Shown here: positions 21,880-34,977 of the stretch, one piece after another
How the letters are laid out: every line of letters starts with the position of its first letter
How positions within the stretch are numbered: position 1 is the first letter of the stretch
Origin: Datura wrightii
Taxonomy: Eukaryota; Streptophyta; Magnoliopsida; Solanales; Solanaceae
Direction: 5' to 3'
Length of the DNA: 64,000 nucleotides
Assembly: GCA_035772735.1 (NCBI GenBank)
Contig: JASDFA010000019.1
Location: 89,650,001-89,714,000 of the forward strand
Notes under the pieces: generated by a model
Database searches by the model: none
Told to the model about the DNA's origin: nothing
Seen by the model: the letters and a program-made list of their open reading frames with translations, nothing else
Translations under genes and position numbers: made by a program

Positions 21880-22867
21880 ATGCATCATGGAGTGAAAGGA
21901 GTTTTATTGGTTTCAACTCTTATCGTGATGACCCATGTCCCTATTGTGGAGGACCACACCTTTGGCAAGATTGCAAATATGCCCCTAGAAGAGAGATGGT
22001 GCACCTCTTTCTCCTATGATGGGTGTAGATGCACTTTATGTGGTGGTCATGGTAGACATTGGAATGGATGCCCAAATGTTCTCATTATAGTAGCTATAAT
22101 AGAAGTAGTGCTCTTGAGCTTGATAGTAATGAAGCCATTGCATGTGAGGGAAGAAGCAATACATGTGGCGATGGAATCCATGCTCCAAGCCTTTGGGAAT
22201 GGGAGTCTAATGCGGAAAAAGATGTCGACCCCTCAATTCCCATGGAATCATCAACTCCTAAAAAAGAAAGCTACAGTTCGCTCTTAAAGAAGAAGCGGAG
22301 GAGATATTGAAAGCATAACAAGAAGAAGTGAAAATGGGGTCTAACTCAACTTGACTCATGGGAGAAAGCTCAACATGTTTATGAAGAAGGAGTCAAGGTG
22401 AACTTTGAAGAGGTCAAGGCGTTTTGCCAATCAACCAACCTTGCAATAATGCAAGATGCCAAATTTAAAGAAGTGACACTAGAGTCTCCAAAATACATCC
22501 AACAAATCATTCTTAAGGACTCTAGTGCACTTGAGAAGGAGGATGTCAATCAAGAAGCATGCTTGAGAAGAAAGCTACTTGAACCGCCATCCTATCAATT
22601 TTCAACATTGAACTTGGTTGACGAAATGAAAACTGAGGAAACAAAGTCAACGGAGGAAGTTGAGGAGGAAAATCAAGGTGGCTTCATCTTAGAGTAAGCC
22701 ATGCCAACAAGGTCAAAGTACATCCCTCATTTAAGGGCCAAGAAATACAAGAGGATACATCCATTACTTGGCACCTTGATTCTTACACCACCACCCCTCA
22801 AGCGAGGAGAATGGAAAAGAAACTAGGGGTGCGATTCAAAAGCTCAAAGTGGAGAGACAAGTGGTGA
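21880..22867 (+). pseudogene. Broken gag-like zinc-finger gene of family B
   Basis: Fragments in different frames carry CPYCGGPHLWQDC and CTLCGGHGRHWNGC (zinc-binding pair), a FSTLNLVD motif (about 22600) and the C-terminal GVRFKSSKWRDKW ending at 22867. Frameshifts and stops separate them, for example the stop at 22695. It is homologous to the intact 315-residue protein of family A. Mutational decay fits the greater LTR divergence. Confidence 0.75.
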
Positions 22868-22875
22868 AAGTTGAA

Positions 22876-22925
22876 GTCGTCGAGCCACGACATTAACTAA
22901 GGCGCTTCTTGGGAGGCAACCCAAG
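22876..22925 (+). other. Conserved post-gag block in family B
   Basis: Contains GTCGTCGAGCCACGAC and then GGCGCTTCTTGGGAGGCAAC. It is the counterpart of the family A block at 15690-15740 and the decayed block at 54241-54290. Confidence 0.65.
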
Positions 22926-24880
22926 TGCTTTTACATTTCTTTTTATTTTTATTTTCCCTTTGTTCTTTCTACTTTAAGTTTGTGTTGTCTTTGATTGTAT
23001 TGTCCTTATTTTTGTTTAACCTTAAGTATCGAAGACAATGCTTTATTTTTGTTAGGGGGTGAAGTCTAAGTAATCCACTTGTTAGTGATGCATGATATGG
23101 CCCTATGATAGATTGGGTGACATCATTCTTAAAGGAAAATCATCATTTCTTGCTTGTTAGAATTGCCTTTATAGACAGTAGTCTATGTATAAACTCCAAG
23201 GGTTTTCTTTATACTAAGGTTCTTTCCTAATGAGCGATTTCTTTTTCTTTTCTTTTTGAACCGGGTGACATTTTCCAATGATAGATTGAGAGGAGACATT
23301 ATTAAGGGAAAATGTCAAGTCTAAAGTCCTTTTGAGTCTTTTGTGCACTTGTTTGAAGAGGTATCACCACCAAAAATTTCTTGCTTGGCATTGTGCATGA
23401 GTTTTGAGAAGAAAAGAGAGACACTTAAATTTGAAAATGAGCACCCTCTTTTCATGGTTTATACATTCTTGCTTGGCTTTTTTATTCTTACACTAGCTTG
23501 TCTAAAGTCATTCTCTTAATGTGATTTAGAAAGTGTGAACTCCTTGGATTGTGATGCCTGGTGTGGTGAGTCCTTTGACTTAATTCTTGTGTGTGCATGG
23601 TTGTCTAGAACTTTCCTTAAGTGTGATTGAAGGCAAAATGTTAGATGGATCTGCACTAAGAACATGATCTTAGGTTTTCTTTTGATAGTCACTTCGCCCA
23701 AAATTACCTCCTTGAACATCTTCCCTTACTAGCCAATGTTGACCCCTTGAACCCATTTCTTGGAAACAACATTACAAGCCTAATGACCTTTTTTTTAATC
23801 CTCCTCTTTGGCATCCATCCTCTCTAATTACTAGTAATGAAAGAACGAGAAATGGGGATTAAAGCCCAAGATGTGGGGAGAGATAAGAAAATGAATTGAA
23901 ATGAGGCAAAAGAATAAGTTTGGGGGTTTTCAAGAGAAGGGAGAAACATGAGAGCTTCAAGGTGAGATAGCACCAAATTTTGATGAGATGAATGAAATGA
24001 TGGGTTGAAAAATCTCAAATCATCAAAAGAGAAAGAATAGTTAAAAGGTGTTAACTCTTGTTTAGAAAAGGCTAAATGTGAAACTCATAGGTGTTGTAAG
24101 GGTGGCTCTTGGTAAACAAAGGATGAAGATGATGAACAAGGAGAGATAAGGTGGACTAATCTCAACAACGTTATGGGATGTTAAACTTGTTCACAAAAAG
24201 GAATTAGGAGGCTCTAATCACTAAAGTTAAATATTTTTCCTACCCTTATCCCTAACCTTTATGATACCCCACAAGTCCTTAGTGCTCTTTTAGTGTAGCA
24301 ACTCTACATTAGTGGCGAGTTACATGAAGGGCAAGCCTATGGGTCAATTTGTATGCACTTGAAAGCGTATTTGTCTTATCTTATAATCTCTATGTGTGAA
24401 ATGCTTTAAAATGTTTGGGATTTTCTCTTCTTGTGAGTGGCATCACTTCCTTGGGGTACATGCTTAAAAGTGTTTTCAAGTGAGAGGTGTGAATGAGACA
24501 AGTGTGTAGCGAACTTTAAGGCAAGCTTTAAATGTTAATTGTCAATGGCTTGAGATGCTTCTTGAACTTGTGTTGATGAACTATGCCCCTTATTTGAGTT
24601 AAAGGAATGCATGCAAGATATGCTTAATGATTGTGGTCACCTATTGAAGCTTGTGCAACATGTTTCAAGTCGTTTTCTTTTTCTTGAGTCGGTGAATAAT
24701 TTTTGGGTTGTCTTGAGGCTTGATGGTTTGGTATGCAACTCCCATAATGCTCTAAGATTTATAAATGTCTTCTTGTGAAGGAAAGCCTTGCTTGATCCTT
24801 GGTGCACAAACTCATATGGTATAGCATGTTGTTCCATTTGCTCAGTTGTAAAGAGTTGCATTACTTGAGGACAAGCAATG
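22926..24880 (+). other. Non-coding 3' region of family B
   Basis: About 2 kb without a recognisable gene. A polypurine-like AAGTTTGGGGGTTTTC occurs internally at about 23917. The stretch from about 24300 resembles the minus strand of 51890-52440 (for example the passage ACATGAAGGGCAAGCCTATGGGTC), linking families B and C. Confidence 0.6.
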
Positions 24881-24884
24881 GTTC

Positions 24885-24897
24885 AAGTTTGGGGGTT
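24885..24897 (+). promoter_or_regulatory. Polypurine tract of family B
   Basis: AAGTTTGGGGGTT directly precedes the LTR start TGATGAG. The motif GAGGACAAGCAATGG lies just upstream, as in families A and C. Confidence 0.8.
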
Positions 24898-26404
24898 TGA
24901 TGAGTTGGAAATTTACCAACTCATTAGGCTCTTCGACATGAGCTTTTATTTAGTTTTCAAGTTATTTAGGTGGATTTTATACCTTTATCTTTAATCTTTG
25001 CAGGTACTTAACTTGAGTAGAGAAAGCATGAAATTGAGCAAAACACATGGAATTTGAGATGAAATTTGATGAGTTGGAATTTTAAGGAAAGGAGACAAAG
25101 ATAATGGAAGATTTAAACTCAAAAAGAGGTATTAAGGAAATGCTTTGAAACGCTGAAACACAGATCAAGACGTGCAAAGTCACTGCCCGACAGGAACTCA
25201 GCACCAGCGGCTGCGGGTTGGCAGCAGCGAACCGCCAGTCCAAGCACCGGTTCCATCTGCCAGTGCACTATTTTCTATCAGCGAAGCATCAATTTTCCAT
25301 GGATTGGCACTGGCGAAAGGCCAGTGCTTCACAAGTCAAGTCATCCAAAGAAGGGTAAAAAGGTCCAGAAAGGGTCGCAGAGCACCTAGAAGCCTCAAGG
25401 GCACTTGTGGAAAGTTGTACACAAGAAAGTACAGATATTTATGTAATCCTCATTGTACACCACTTAAGGGGGGCATGAAATTTTATTCATCATTTATTCA
25501 TTCACCAATATAGAATTGTAGAGACAAAACTTGCTTTTCTTCTTCTTTTTGTTTAACCCATTTTGGTGGAATTCCACCATTATTGTAAGACCTTGTGAAG
25601 CAATATGATGAATGTTGAGGGAAATCCTCTTGGTATCTTCTCTCTCTCTCTCTAAATATGCATAACTAATTGGCTAGCTAGAGGTGTGTGCATGTTGGGT
25701 TTTTTAAATTGAATGTGTATTGATTAATTGCTCTTGGATTCTTATTGCAAGTATAGATCTATTATTTTCTCCAAACTTTAATTGTGAAAAGTGATGGTTG
25801 CAAACATGAATGTTACTTTACTTTTCTTGCTTTTGCTTGAGAGAGAAAGGTGAGAATTGGGTTAGAAGATAATAGTGAGGATTTGGAGTGTTGGTGTATG
25901 GGGTTGAGCTAGAGATAATCAGGATCCACACTTTTACTCCATTATAGGTCAAGTCTAGAGATAGCTTAATCCTTCCTCAATATTTTGTGGTTGATGGTTT
26001 GAATTTGGCCTTGGGGTTCGAGAAAACTCAAGGCATAAACATTCATGAGAGAATGTAATTTATCAATTGCTATCTATGCTAAATTTGAGTCTAAGGCAAT
26101 GAATTATATCCCATTTTAGTTGTTAACCCATCTATAGCACACCCTTAGCCATCTCACATGTGATTACAACAATTGAAATTCCCTCCACTTAGTTTTAATT
26201 TGAATTTGATACTATTTTCCTTTTCCCCCCATTTTTACTTTTCAAATGTTGAACAATGATGCATTCTAGTTTGAATTAGTTTATAACTCTTGAACTATCA
26301 ACTTAATTCCTTGTGGGATTCTACCCCGACACCCATTGGATATATTTGTTTTTCCAACACCATTTACACTCTCTCCTATCGAGGAATGGATTTGGATGTT
26401 ATCA
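24898..26404 (+). repeat. 3' LTR of family B
   Basis: 1507 bp, from TGATGAGTTGG to TGTTATCA. It holds GC-rich repeats at about 25190-25330, with a clear hairpin whose stems GCACTGGC and GCCAGTGC (25307-25314 and 25320-25327) flank a GAAAG loop, and a CT microsatellite at about 25639-25653. Confidence 0.85.
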
Positions 26405-27168
26405 CAGAGCAAACCATTCAGACTCTCAAAGATATGTTGAGAGTGTGTGTCATTGACTTCAAGGGTAGTTGGGATGATCATTTACCTCTCATTGAGTTTG
26501 CTTACAATAATAGTTACCACTCCAGCATTCAGATGGCTCCATTTGAGGCTCTTTATGGGCAGAGATATAGATCACATGTTGGATGGTTCGAGGTAGGTGA
26601 AGCTACATTGATAGAGCCAGATTTAGTTCATAAGGCCATGGAAAAAGTCCATCTTATTAGGAAAAGGCTGAAAACAGCTTAGAGTCATCATAAATCTTAT
26701 GCAGATGTTAGGCAGAGAGAGCTTGAGTTTGAAATGGATGATTTTTTGAAGGTGTCTCCCGTAAAGGGAGTGATGAGGTTTGGAAAGAAAGGGAAGCTTA
26801 GTCCCCAATATGTTGGTCCTTATAGGATTTTGAGGTGGGATGGCAAGGTGGCTTATTAGTTGGAGTTACCAGAAGAGTTAGATCCGGTACATCTAGTTTT
26901 CTACGTATCTCTACTGAAGAAATGCATTGGCTACACGACCTTGGTTGTTTCGGTGGAGAGCATAGGTGTGATGGATAGCCTTACCTATGAGGAGGTTCTG
27001 ATTTAGATCCTTGATTGTTAGTTCTGAAAGTCGAGGAATAAGGAAGTAGCTTCAATGAATGTTCTGTGGAGGAATCAACTTGTTGGGAGAGCTATGTGGG
27101 TGGTCGAAGCTTATATGATGGCTAGATGCCCGTATCTTTTCCCTTCTGACCTAATTTCAGCTTCAGGT
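26405..27168 (+). pseudogene. Decayed Tekay pol: integrase C-terminal half and chromodomain
   Basis: Resumes after family B with EQTIQTLKDML, the region just after the catalytic glutamate, then FAYNNSYHSSIQMAPFEALYG and a chromodomain-like end (SRNKEVAS, VLWRNQL). In-frame stops at about 26680, 26858 and 27003 break it. It belongs to the same gene as 19680-20546. Confidence 0.85.
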
Positions 27169-27396
27169 ATTAGTTTCCTCTTTAATATTCTGTTCAATTT
27201 CATTTTCAATTCATGTATCTCAGTTCCTTTCATGTTTTAGAATGTATGTATGCTTCATGAATTCAGTTCAGCCATGAATTTTAGTCCGGAGTTAGTCACT
27301 CTGTCCATTTTCAGCTTCAATTGTTTAGTTATGAGATTTCCCTTCTTTCCTCGGCCTATTAGTATGTTTAACCCACATTCAAGGATGAATTTTCCC

Positions 27397-27409
27397 AAGG
27401 CGGAGATAT
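27397..27409 (+). promoter_or_regulatory. Polypurine tract of the decayed Tekay element
   Basis: AAGGCGGAGATAT directly before the LTR. The matching tract of the second element is AAGGGGGAGATAT at 48508-48520, so one G has changed to C. Confidence 0.7.
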
Positions 27410-29709
27410 TATAATACCCCAAAATTCCCTAAGATCAAACCGATGGTTGAAGCGGAGAAAGCAGGAAAATCTACACCAGGTCACAGAACGACTCGTCAGG
27501 TGACCCGTTAAGTCACTTGACAAATCATCCAGTGACCCGTTAAGTGTGTGCTAAGTTGGAAGAATGATAATTCTTCTGGGACTTGAAAGCTGAGGTGACG
27601 AGTTGTCATGTCACCCCACGAGTTGTGGTGTCTCTTATTAAGATTGTGGGGTGAGGAGAGGATGAATTAGCATTGCTAGCAACAGATAGAGGAGACGAGC
27701 TCCCTAACGACTAGTCAAGTGGTCTGTGATAGGAGGAAGTTCTGTGAATGAAAAATTTTCTAGTGATAGTAATGAGTGAGGGCCACCAGTCGTCAGTGGT
27801 CCCAATGACTCATTAGGTCCCTCATTGGGACTGGCAGTGACTTTTCCTGCGAAATCAATAAGGGCATTTCCGTAATTCCTAAGCTCTTAAGTCCTAAACT
27901 ACATCGTTTTAAGCCCTAAAAGGAGTGTTTTAAGGGAGTTTAACCTATTCTAATTCATTCAAATACCATGCATGCAAGTTTAGAAGTTCCCTTTAAAGAT
28001 CAAGCTTGAATCCTTCAAATTCTTCCCAAATCTCTTGGGCTTTCAAACACAAGTTGATCTGTTTACCCAGGTACGTAGGGGTATGAATGAGAGTTTTCTT
28101 TCACTCTCATGCCCAAATTTCTCCTCAATTTCATGAACTCAAGTCTTAATTTAAATATATGATCTTATGAGGTTTTAACTCAATTTTATGAAATCCTCTA
28201 TGATTTGTTTATGGGTCAATTCGCTTCATGTTCCAAAGCATGTTTTAAGATTCATGGACAGATTTAATATAAAAATTGACTGGAAATTCATGTTTTCAAG
28301 ATTTAGAAAATTATTCCATATTATGCAAGTCTAATAAAAAGCTAAGTTTATGATCCGTGTTTTGAAGTATCATAAAATATCTAGCATGAAAGAACGTTTA
28401 TGATTATGCATGTATGAATTCATGATTTTGACTTATAAAGTCTATTTCAAGTATGCATGATTTTAAGATTTGGGCAAGCCACATGTTAAGTATGTTTTCA
28501 TGATTCAGCTCAGTTTTATAATATCAGCTTACCATATGGTTTGAAGCCAATGCTCCCTATTATAGCTTATGGAATTCTTGGAGCTAGGACTCCCCATGTT
28601 CAGATTTTAGACAATGCATGTAAATTATGTTTTCATCTTCACTGAAAAATGATGGTTTCAGCTTTGTTGAAAAATGATAGGTGCACTATACATGTTTTTG
28701 GGAGTAGTGTATAGCACCGAGTAGGCTAGGGATTCATATAAACCCCAGGTCTCAGAACTACGCAATACATAGGTATATTTTAACATTATGACCTTCTTTG
28801 TGAGCTTCCCCTGCCCATAGGGGCCTTTAGCTTGATATTGATATCATGGTAGCGTCCTTAGCTCTATCAAGGTTTTAGAAAACTCTGTCCACTTGAGTAT
28901 GGTAATTGGGGGATTACGTAAGCTCTATCATGATGGTGTCGGTCATGACGAGTCTCCCATTGTTCCTGATGATTTAAGTTATTCATGTTTATCACTTATG
29001 ATATTATGTTTTACAGAAAGTTTGACCCAATATTTAGTTATATGTTTATACTTACAATTTCAGCTATGAAAAGTTATATGATTTCTATTTTCAGCTTTGG
29101 GTCATTCTATTCAGATATAATATTTAGCTTGTTACTATACATGTTTCAAATTCAGATTTCAGCATGCACACTTAGTCTGATGATCTTATGATATATGTTT
29201 ATATGTATGATTTAAATTAACAGATACTCAGCATGATTTACTTACCTTGCTACTCAATACATTTCAAGTATTGACCGCATACTCTATGTTGTATCAATTC
29301 ATGATACAAGTCTGAGCAATTAGACTCAGTTCGACCGTTAGTTCAGCTTCCCTTAGTCTAGTTCAGATCCCGCTGTTGGTGAGTCCTCACCTTCCGAGGA
29401 CCTTCTACTTAGTATTTGATAATGTTATTTCAATTTTTAGACTTTAATGAACTAGTTGGGGATGTTGTCCTATCATCTCATCAAATAGTTAGAGGCTTAT
29501 CAGAAATTGTGTAGACTTTCAGCTATGTTGACTGTCACCTCTGTCTATGATTGTCATGCTTTTCTGACATCCGCTTATCCATGTTTAGATTATCAGTTTC
29601 CACCTGATGTATGCTATTTAGGCACTATGATCATGCCATGGGTCAATATGGATCCCTTCATGGTTCTAGGTCTTGTGTCTCGATCCGGGACTATGTTGGG
29701 GTCATGACA
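27410..29709 (+). repeat. 3' LTR of the decayed Tekay element
   Basis: 2300 bp from TATAATACCCC (normally TGTAATACCCC) to GGTCATGACA. U3 (27480-27840) is full of ACGACTCGT/ATGACTCAT-type motifs. A donor-like CCCAG/GTACGTAGG lies at 28071. The 3' part has the conserved hairpins at 29255-29273, 29290-29308 and 29383-29401. It is the best template for the outer LTR in the first 18.7 kb. Confidence 0.85.
29255..29490 (+). other. Hairpin block near the 3' end of the Tekay LTR
   Basis: Stems in order: CAATAC/GTATTG (29255-29273), TGTATC/GATACA (29290-29308) and GTCCTC/GAGGAC (29383-29401). The same order recurs in other LTRs at 19230-19373, 40358-40503 and 61029-61177. The first stem is CAGTAC/GTACTG in those, a paired change that keeps the stem. 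Confidence 0.6.
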
Positions 29710-31680
29710 GAAAGTAACACTTGTTTTTCTTAAAACAGAATAGTCCAGAATTTGAGTAAAAATGAAACACTTTAAGAAGAATGACTGAATGGATGGAATT
29801 TTGATCATTCAACGGACTTTAAATTTTGACAAAAGAAAATAAATTTGAACAAAATGAACTATGTGATTTGAAGAAATGTACAATATTCATATTCTTTGTA
29901 GACTCAGCACAAGTTGGTTTTCTATAATGTGTGTATGGAAAATAATGGAGAATAACGTGATCAACATGAGCTGAATGGTGATCTAACTAGTTATATTCAG
30001 AAAATATTGAAGATGAAACTTGGGTGGTTTTAGACAATCTGAGAATGGACTTTGAAAAGTATTCAGGAAGGCTCAATTTTTGAGTTTATATGCCTAAAGA
30101 TGTTTTAACTTTGGAATTGAACAATGGACCAATCATGTTTAAAGCAAAACATGTGTATTTAAACACATAAGTCAAATAATCACAGCCAAATTAAAGTTAT
30201 GTAGCACTTAGCACACAAATAATTTATAACGCGTGCTAATAAATATGTGACTTTTTAAGCCAAAAGTAAGCCTAATGTTTGAAGGATGCATATATCATTT
30301 GTAAGACGTTCCACTTCTCAAAATACGTTCATTAATGATAAAATAATTATAGAACTTTATGAATGCATCGAATGGGGATAAAAAATAAGGGAAAAAAAGA
30401 TAAAATATCAGTCACATGTAGGGATATAATGATAAATCTTAAACTAAGCCGTCATTAGAGGTTCTTCGTTCTTGTATTTTTTTAGCTTTCCAAACATCTT
30501 ATGGATGAAAAATCTTCCTTCGACTATGAACAAAATTATTAAAAGAAAATCCCAACCCCGAGGAGCAATTATTCGTACAACTCAACATATGTATTCTTCA
30601 AATATTCAAATAGCTGGATGAATGTCTTTGGGTTGTGAACTGTTAGACAATAGGGCAGTCTACTACTAATGGACTTAATACAACCTGGGTATTAAGCGAA
30701 CTTAATCCAATGCGCTAAAATGGATTTTGGTTTTGCTATATCCTAGGTTAACTAGATTTGGCTTTTGAAAAGAGACTGGGACCCAAGCGGACAACTTGAG
30801 GTGGAACAATAACGACTATTAAACAACCCTTGAACCAATTACCCGTCAGGGTGTCCCAAAATTTAGTGTTATATAGAAAGACGGTTGTGACCCGCATGAC
30901 TGCTTTTGAGAGAAATATGCCAATTGATAAAAATATGCCATGAAATGCAATGACAATGTATATATAATTTAAACAAGTAATAAGCATATAACAAATAATA
31001 TAAATAAAGGTTAGCCACAAAATGTTAGAAAATTCATTTAGTTAGAACCTAGATTAATTTCCAATAAATTCGCCATCTATTACGGCTCGTATTCAAACTC
31101 GTGTTCACAAACGTTCCATAACTTTCTCTCTTTTGTGAAAGACACAGAGTCGCCACCTAATTTTAGGAAAATTAGAAAACTGATTTTAAAAGGTAATTTT
31201 AAGAAACTATTTTAATAAAAATCAATTTTAGAGTTTGGGTAAGGGTTTTGGTTATCTCTCGAGTAAGGTGTCGGCACCTCAAGGAATTTGCAAATGCGGT
31301 TGACCGACATTTAAAAATTTTATGGCTAAAAGTATATATAACTCATTTATTTGAAAACAAACATTTTGCAAATAAAATATATTAGCATATTTGCTTTTCT
31401 GTTAATACAATGATGAATTAATTCATAATTCTGACTAATTGAAAAGGTATTGGCTCCCTAAATATGTACAGCTTATTAAGACTTTGAATTATATACATAA
31501 TACAACTTCTCAATCCGTTAGTGAAACTACTTGTTTGTAACTTAAAAAATATAAAGAATCTTTAAATTAACTATCAACATGTGTTTTAAATTTGTACGAA
31601 TTGGCAAAATTTATAAATCCTTACTTTCAATACTTCAACCATTATCAAAAACAAGATTCTTTTACATGATTCTTTCAAAC

Positions 31681-31683
<3 letters not shown>
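29710..31683. other. Unassigned AT-rich sequence
   Basis: No gene or clear element ends seen. The stretch 31130-31310, containing AGAGTCGCCACCTAATTTT and GAGTTTGGGTAAGGG, looks like a dispersed plant repeat, but I cannot name it. A 90-codon minus ORF at 30748-31020 shows no recognisable domain. Confidence 0.4.

Positions 31684-31711
<28 letters not shown>
31684..31711. repeat. (AT)n microsatellite
   Basis: A run of about 14 AT units. It borders the probable solo LTR that follows and may have been the insertion target. Confidence 0.9.
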
Positions 31712-32020
31712 TACAGCCAGAAATTTTTTTGATGATTATTTAATTGTTATATGTCATATTAAGGGAATTATGGGTTGTATGTTGTCTGTAGATGAGGAGG
31801 GAAACATATACAAAGGGAAAAGTGAAGAGTATGTGAAGTTTGTAAATAAGGGTCAACTTTAAATGGACATATCTCCAAATATATAATGATTAAGAAATCT
31901 CATAACCTATCAAATGAAAGATATTCGAGTCTAGTTTAAAGTGAAAAAAAATCGCTCGTCAATCGGAGTTTGGAGTAAAAACTTATGCTCGTTGAAGACA
32001 ACACTGTTGGCTGGAAAAGT

Positions 32021-32125
32021 GCCCATGCACGTGGGCGCCAAGACAGGCAGGCAGCAGGCGCGTGCGCGCGCGAGGGCACGTTACAAGGGTGCGGCACGCG
32101 GGCACCGCCCAGCCCGCCTATATTA
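32021..32125 (+). promoter_or_regulatory. GC-rich promoter-like block and TATA in the solo LTR
   Basis: The palindrome GCCCATGCACGTGGGC (32021-32036) contains a CACGTG G-box (32028-32033), a common binding site of plant bZIP and bHLH factors. CG-rich repeats follow, then TATATTA at 32119. A 5' splice-like site lies about 100 bases further on. Confidence 0.5.
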
Positions 32126-34977
32126 AGTAATTTTGAGCCAAAAAGCTCATTTCTACTCCGTTTCACCTCATTTTTTTTCAAAATTCACATAATTAAAAGC
32201 CCTATTACATTTTCAAAAGATATCTTAGGTAAGAAACTTCACTCTTGTCTCTTTTGGGTTTTTGGAAGAGACCCTTGGAAGAAAGTAATGGCTTGTTGTT
32301 GTATTATGGTTTATTGTGGTGTTGCTGCATTTTTAGCTGGTTCTAGGGAGAGGAAAGAGTAGGAGTCTACACCTACTTTAGCTAATAACATCTCCAAGAA
32401 AGGGCAAGTAATTCCCTTTTTAATTTCTTTCAGTTTATGAGGTTATAACTTGGAGAATATTGTAGTATTGTGTTCTTGTTTCTTTGTGTGTTCTTGTGGC
32501 ATGTTGCTGCCCAATTTTTCCAGAACTTTGGTGAAGTGAAGTTGCTGCTTGTTGTGTTTGTAAATTGTACTTGGAAGGAGCCTTAAGGAGTAATCCTGAA
32601 AGGAATATTTTTTGCAAAATTAGAGTCGACGTTCCAAGGTATGTAAAGGTGTCCCTTTCATTGTATTTCAAGCACGAAACTAACTCATTGAAAGGATCAA
32701 TATTCCAATGTTTTTAAAATCACATTGAGGCATACATGATTCTGTCTAAAGGGTTGGAAGTACTTGGCATAAATCTTGAATTTTAAGAATTGTTGAAGCG
32801 AAAAAATGTGAAGCGAAAGACGTAATTTTTATACGATTGTTGTAGTAGTTGTAAATCGAGTCTAACGTCCCATCAACATGGGCACCGTGAGTTGGTCCTT
32901 TGCAGTATATTGTATATTATATATTGAATATATGTTAAGATCTGGTCACTTAGCGAAATTAATAAGAAATGCTAAGACGATGATGTGTGATCGAACTTAA
33001 GCTAAGAAGATGACGCTAAGCTGATTGAGGGTAAACGAGCTTATTAAAATGACATTTTCATAATATGGTTATTCCCTCCTATATGTTTATGTTTTAAAGT
33101 GCTTAAGGTAAAAAGGAGATTTTGTATTTCCCCTCCTTAAAGCTAAGAAAATGCTGCGTAACGAATAAGCTAAGTCGATAGATGTTAACGAGGAAAGTGT
33201 GGCTAAGTTGTTAATCTTTTTGTGACGTTATAAAAAGGGAAGATAAGAGTAAATGTAAATCCTTTTAAGGTTACATGTGATTAATATGCTCTCTGCCCAT
33301 AATTGTTTTCTAGAACCTTTGAACAATGTTAAAATATAAGCAAGACGAGGTTTAGCAGATAAAGTTGTCAATTAGGTAAAGAGATAAGTGCGTATAATAA
33401 TTGATGGAATAGTGAACATGAGGGTAAAGACTTAAGTGTAGAGTGAATAATGTTTGGAAAAGAAGTTAAGATGAATAAAAAAAGTAAAGAAAAATATTGT
33501 TAACTTAGACGATACGGGTTACGATTGCGAACAAGTTAGACAAATAGCTAGGAAGATTAACCCTATTCTAAAGATGTTTAGTAAAAGAGTTATAAATAAA
33601 TTGTTTCTGTTCAGTATGTGTTAAGTTGATGAATGGCCAGTAAAGTATTAACTTCTAATGAAATGATTAGAATCGAATGTTTTTTTTAGATAGTAACTCA
33701 AGTTAAAGAGAAGTTTTCATTATGTTTTGAAACGATTATGTTAAGTTATCCATTCTATGTTGAAATTATTTTCCAAGTTTGAAAAGGGTAATCCTAGGAG
33801 ATTCTAAGCCACTTATAATTATGTAAGCTTTCTTAAGCTCCTCAGATAATTGCACATTTGTGTATGTCAATCCAGCATGCTGAATTACAACTATAAGTCC
33901 TTATTGCCTATAAGGCAGCACATAGAGAGCTACTCAAGAGTTCCCTAGTAACAGAGCTCCAAGTCTCAAATCCTTAAGTTATGTCTTCACGTCCCTATGT
34001 TATGTTGAAATGTGCTATGCTAATATAAGAATTTCTCAAGAAATTTTGAGAATCATGCTAATGTCTCAGTCAAGTATTTGAAGTTGCATATGAGTCATTA
34101 TAAGAATTTTCGATAAGAAGTCTTAATGTATATGATTTTCATGTTATAACATATAGTTGAATTTTTTTTCAGTTATATTCAAGTCATACATCCATATGTT
34201 TAGCTCTTGTTGAGTTATCATTTGAATTTCCTAAATTCATAAGAGAGATTCTCCCATGTACTAATGTTCCTAATGTCAAGGTAAGTATAAGCACATGCCA
34301 TGATACTGATCAGTTAAGATCAAAACTATGAATACCAGGAAGTCTCCTAGAAGTCACTCGATTAACTAAATACGAGTTTATACATGATACAAAAATCTCA
34401 TACGTTGTATGTCTGTAGTTCAGCTCTCAGCTCTTTGTATATGCTAAGCATTATGACAAATAAATCCAAGTTCCAACTTATAATTTCCATGTTTTCCTGC
34501 AAATAAGGCAAATGAATTAGGAACTATGTATGCTCATCGACGTGATACGCTTAATAATAGAATTCCGGTGTATAATTTTGATACAAGTAAAGTAACCACC
34601 CTATGGGCAGAATATATATGTAATTCCCAAATGTTAAAGGATTTATAGAAATAAGAATCTATGTGCTTCTACTCAAGCGATACATTGAATTGTTAAGATA
34701 ATTTGTAGCACATTACTTGTAAGCCTACTAAAGTTCTTACATTGTCTAAACCTCCTAGAGGTCCGTCGAGTCACGGGGTCGACATGTTTGTATATAATTT
34801 GACAGCTTTACATCATATGCACATATTTGCTAATTTTGCATGGTATATATGCTCACTTGCATTATATGTTACGAAAGGGACCTATTACAGCCACAGATTT
34901 AGCATTTGTCAGTTCAATGTCATATGTATTAAATTGACTCAGTATAATCTCTATCGGCTCCATTCATGATTATGATT

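Larger units (their letters stand above)
20547..26404 (+). mobile_element. Non-autonomous LTR retrotransposon (family B), old copy
   Basis: The right LTR (24898-26404, 1507 bp) is complete. The left LTR (20547-21768) lacks its first 294 bases. Between them are a decayed tRNA-Asp-like primer site, a broken gag-like zinc-finger region, a long non-coding region and a polypurine tract. The flanks CTGAG (20542-20546) and CAGAG (26405-26409) match at 4 of 5 bases and the integrase coding sequence resumes across them, so this is a real insertion. The LTRs are clearly more diverged than those of families A or Del. It shares zinc-finger, FSTLNLVD and GVRFKSS motifs with family A. Confidence 0.85.

Noticed and set aside
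31936..32362. Overlapping ORFs on both strands around the GC-rich block
   Set aside because: This is the promoter-like region of a probable LTR. There are no domains, and both strands are open because of composition.
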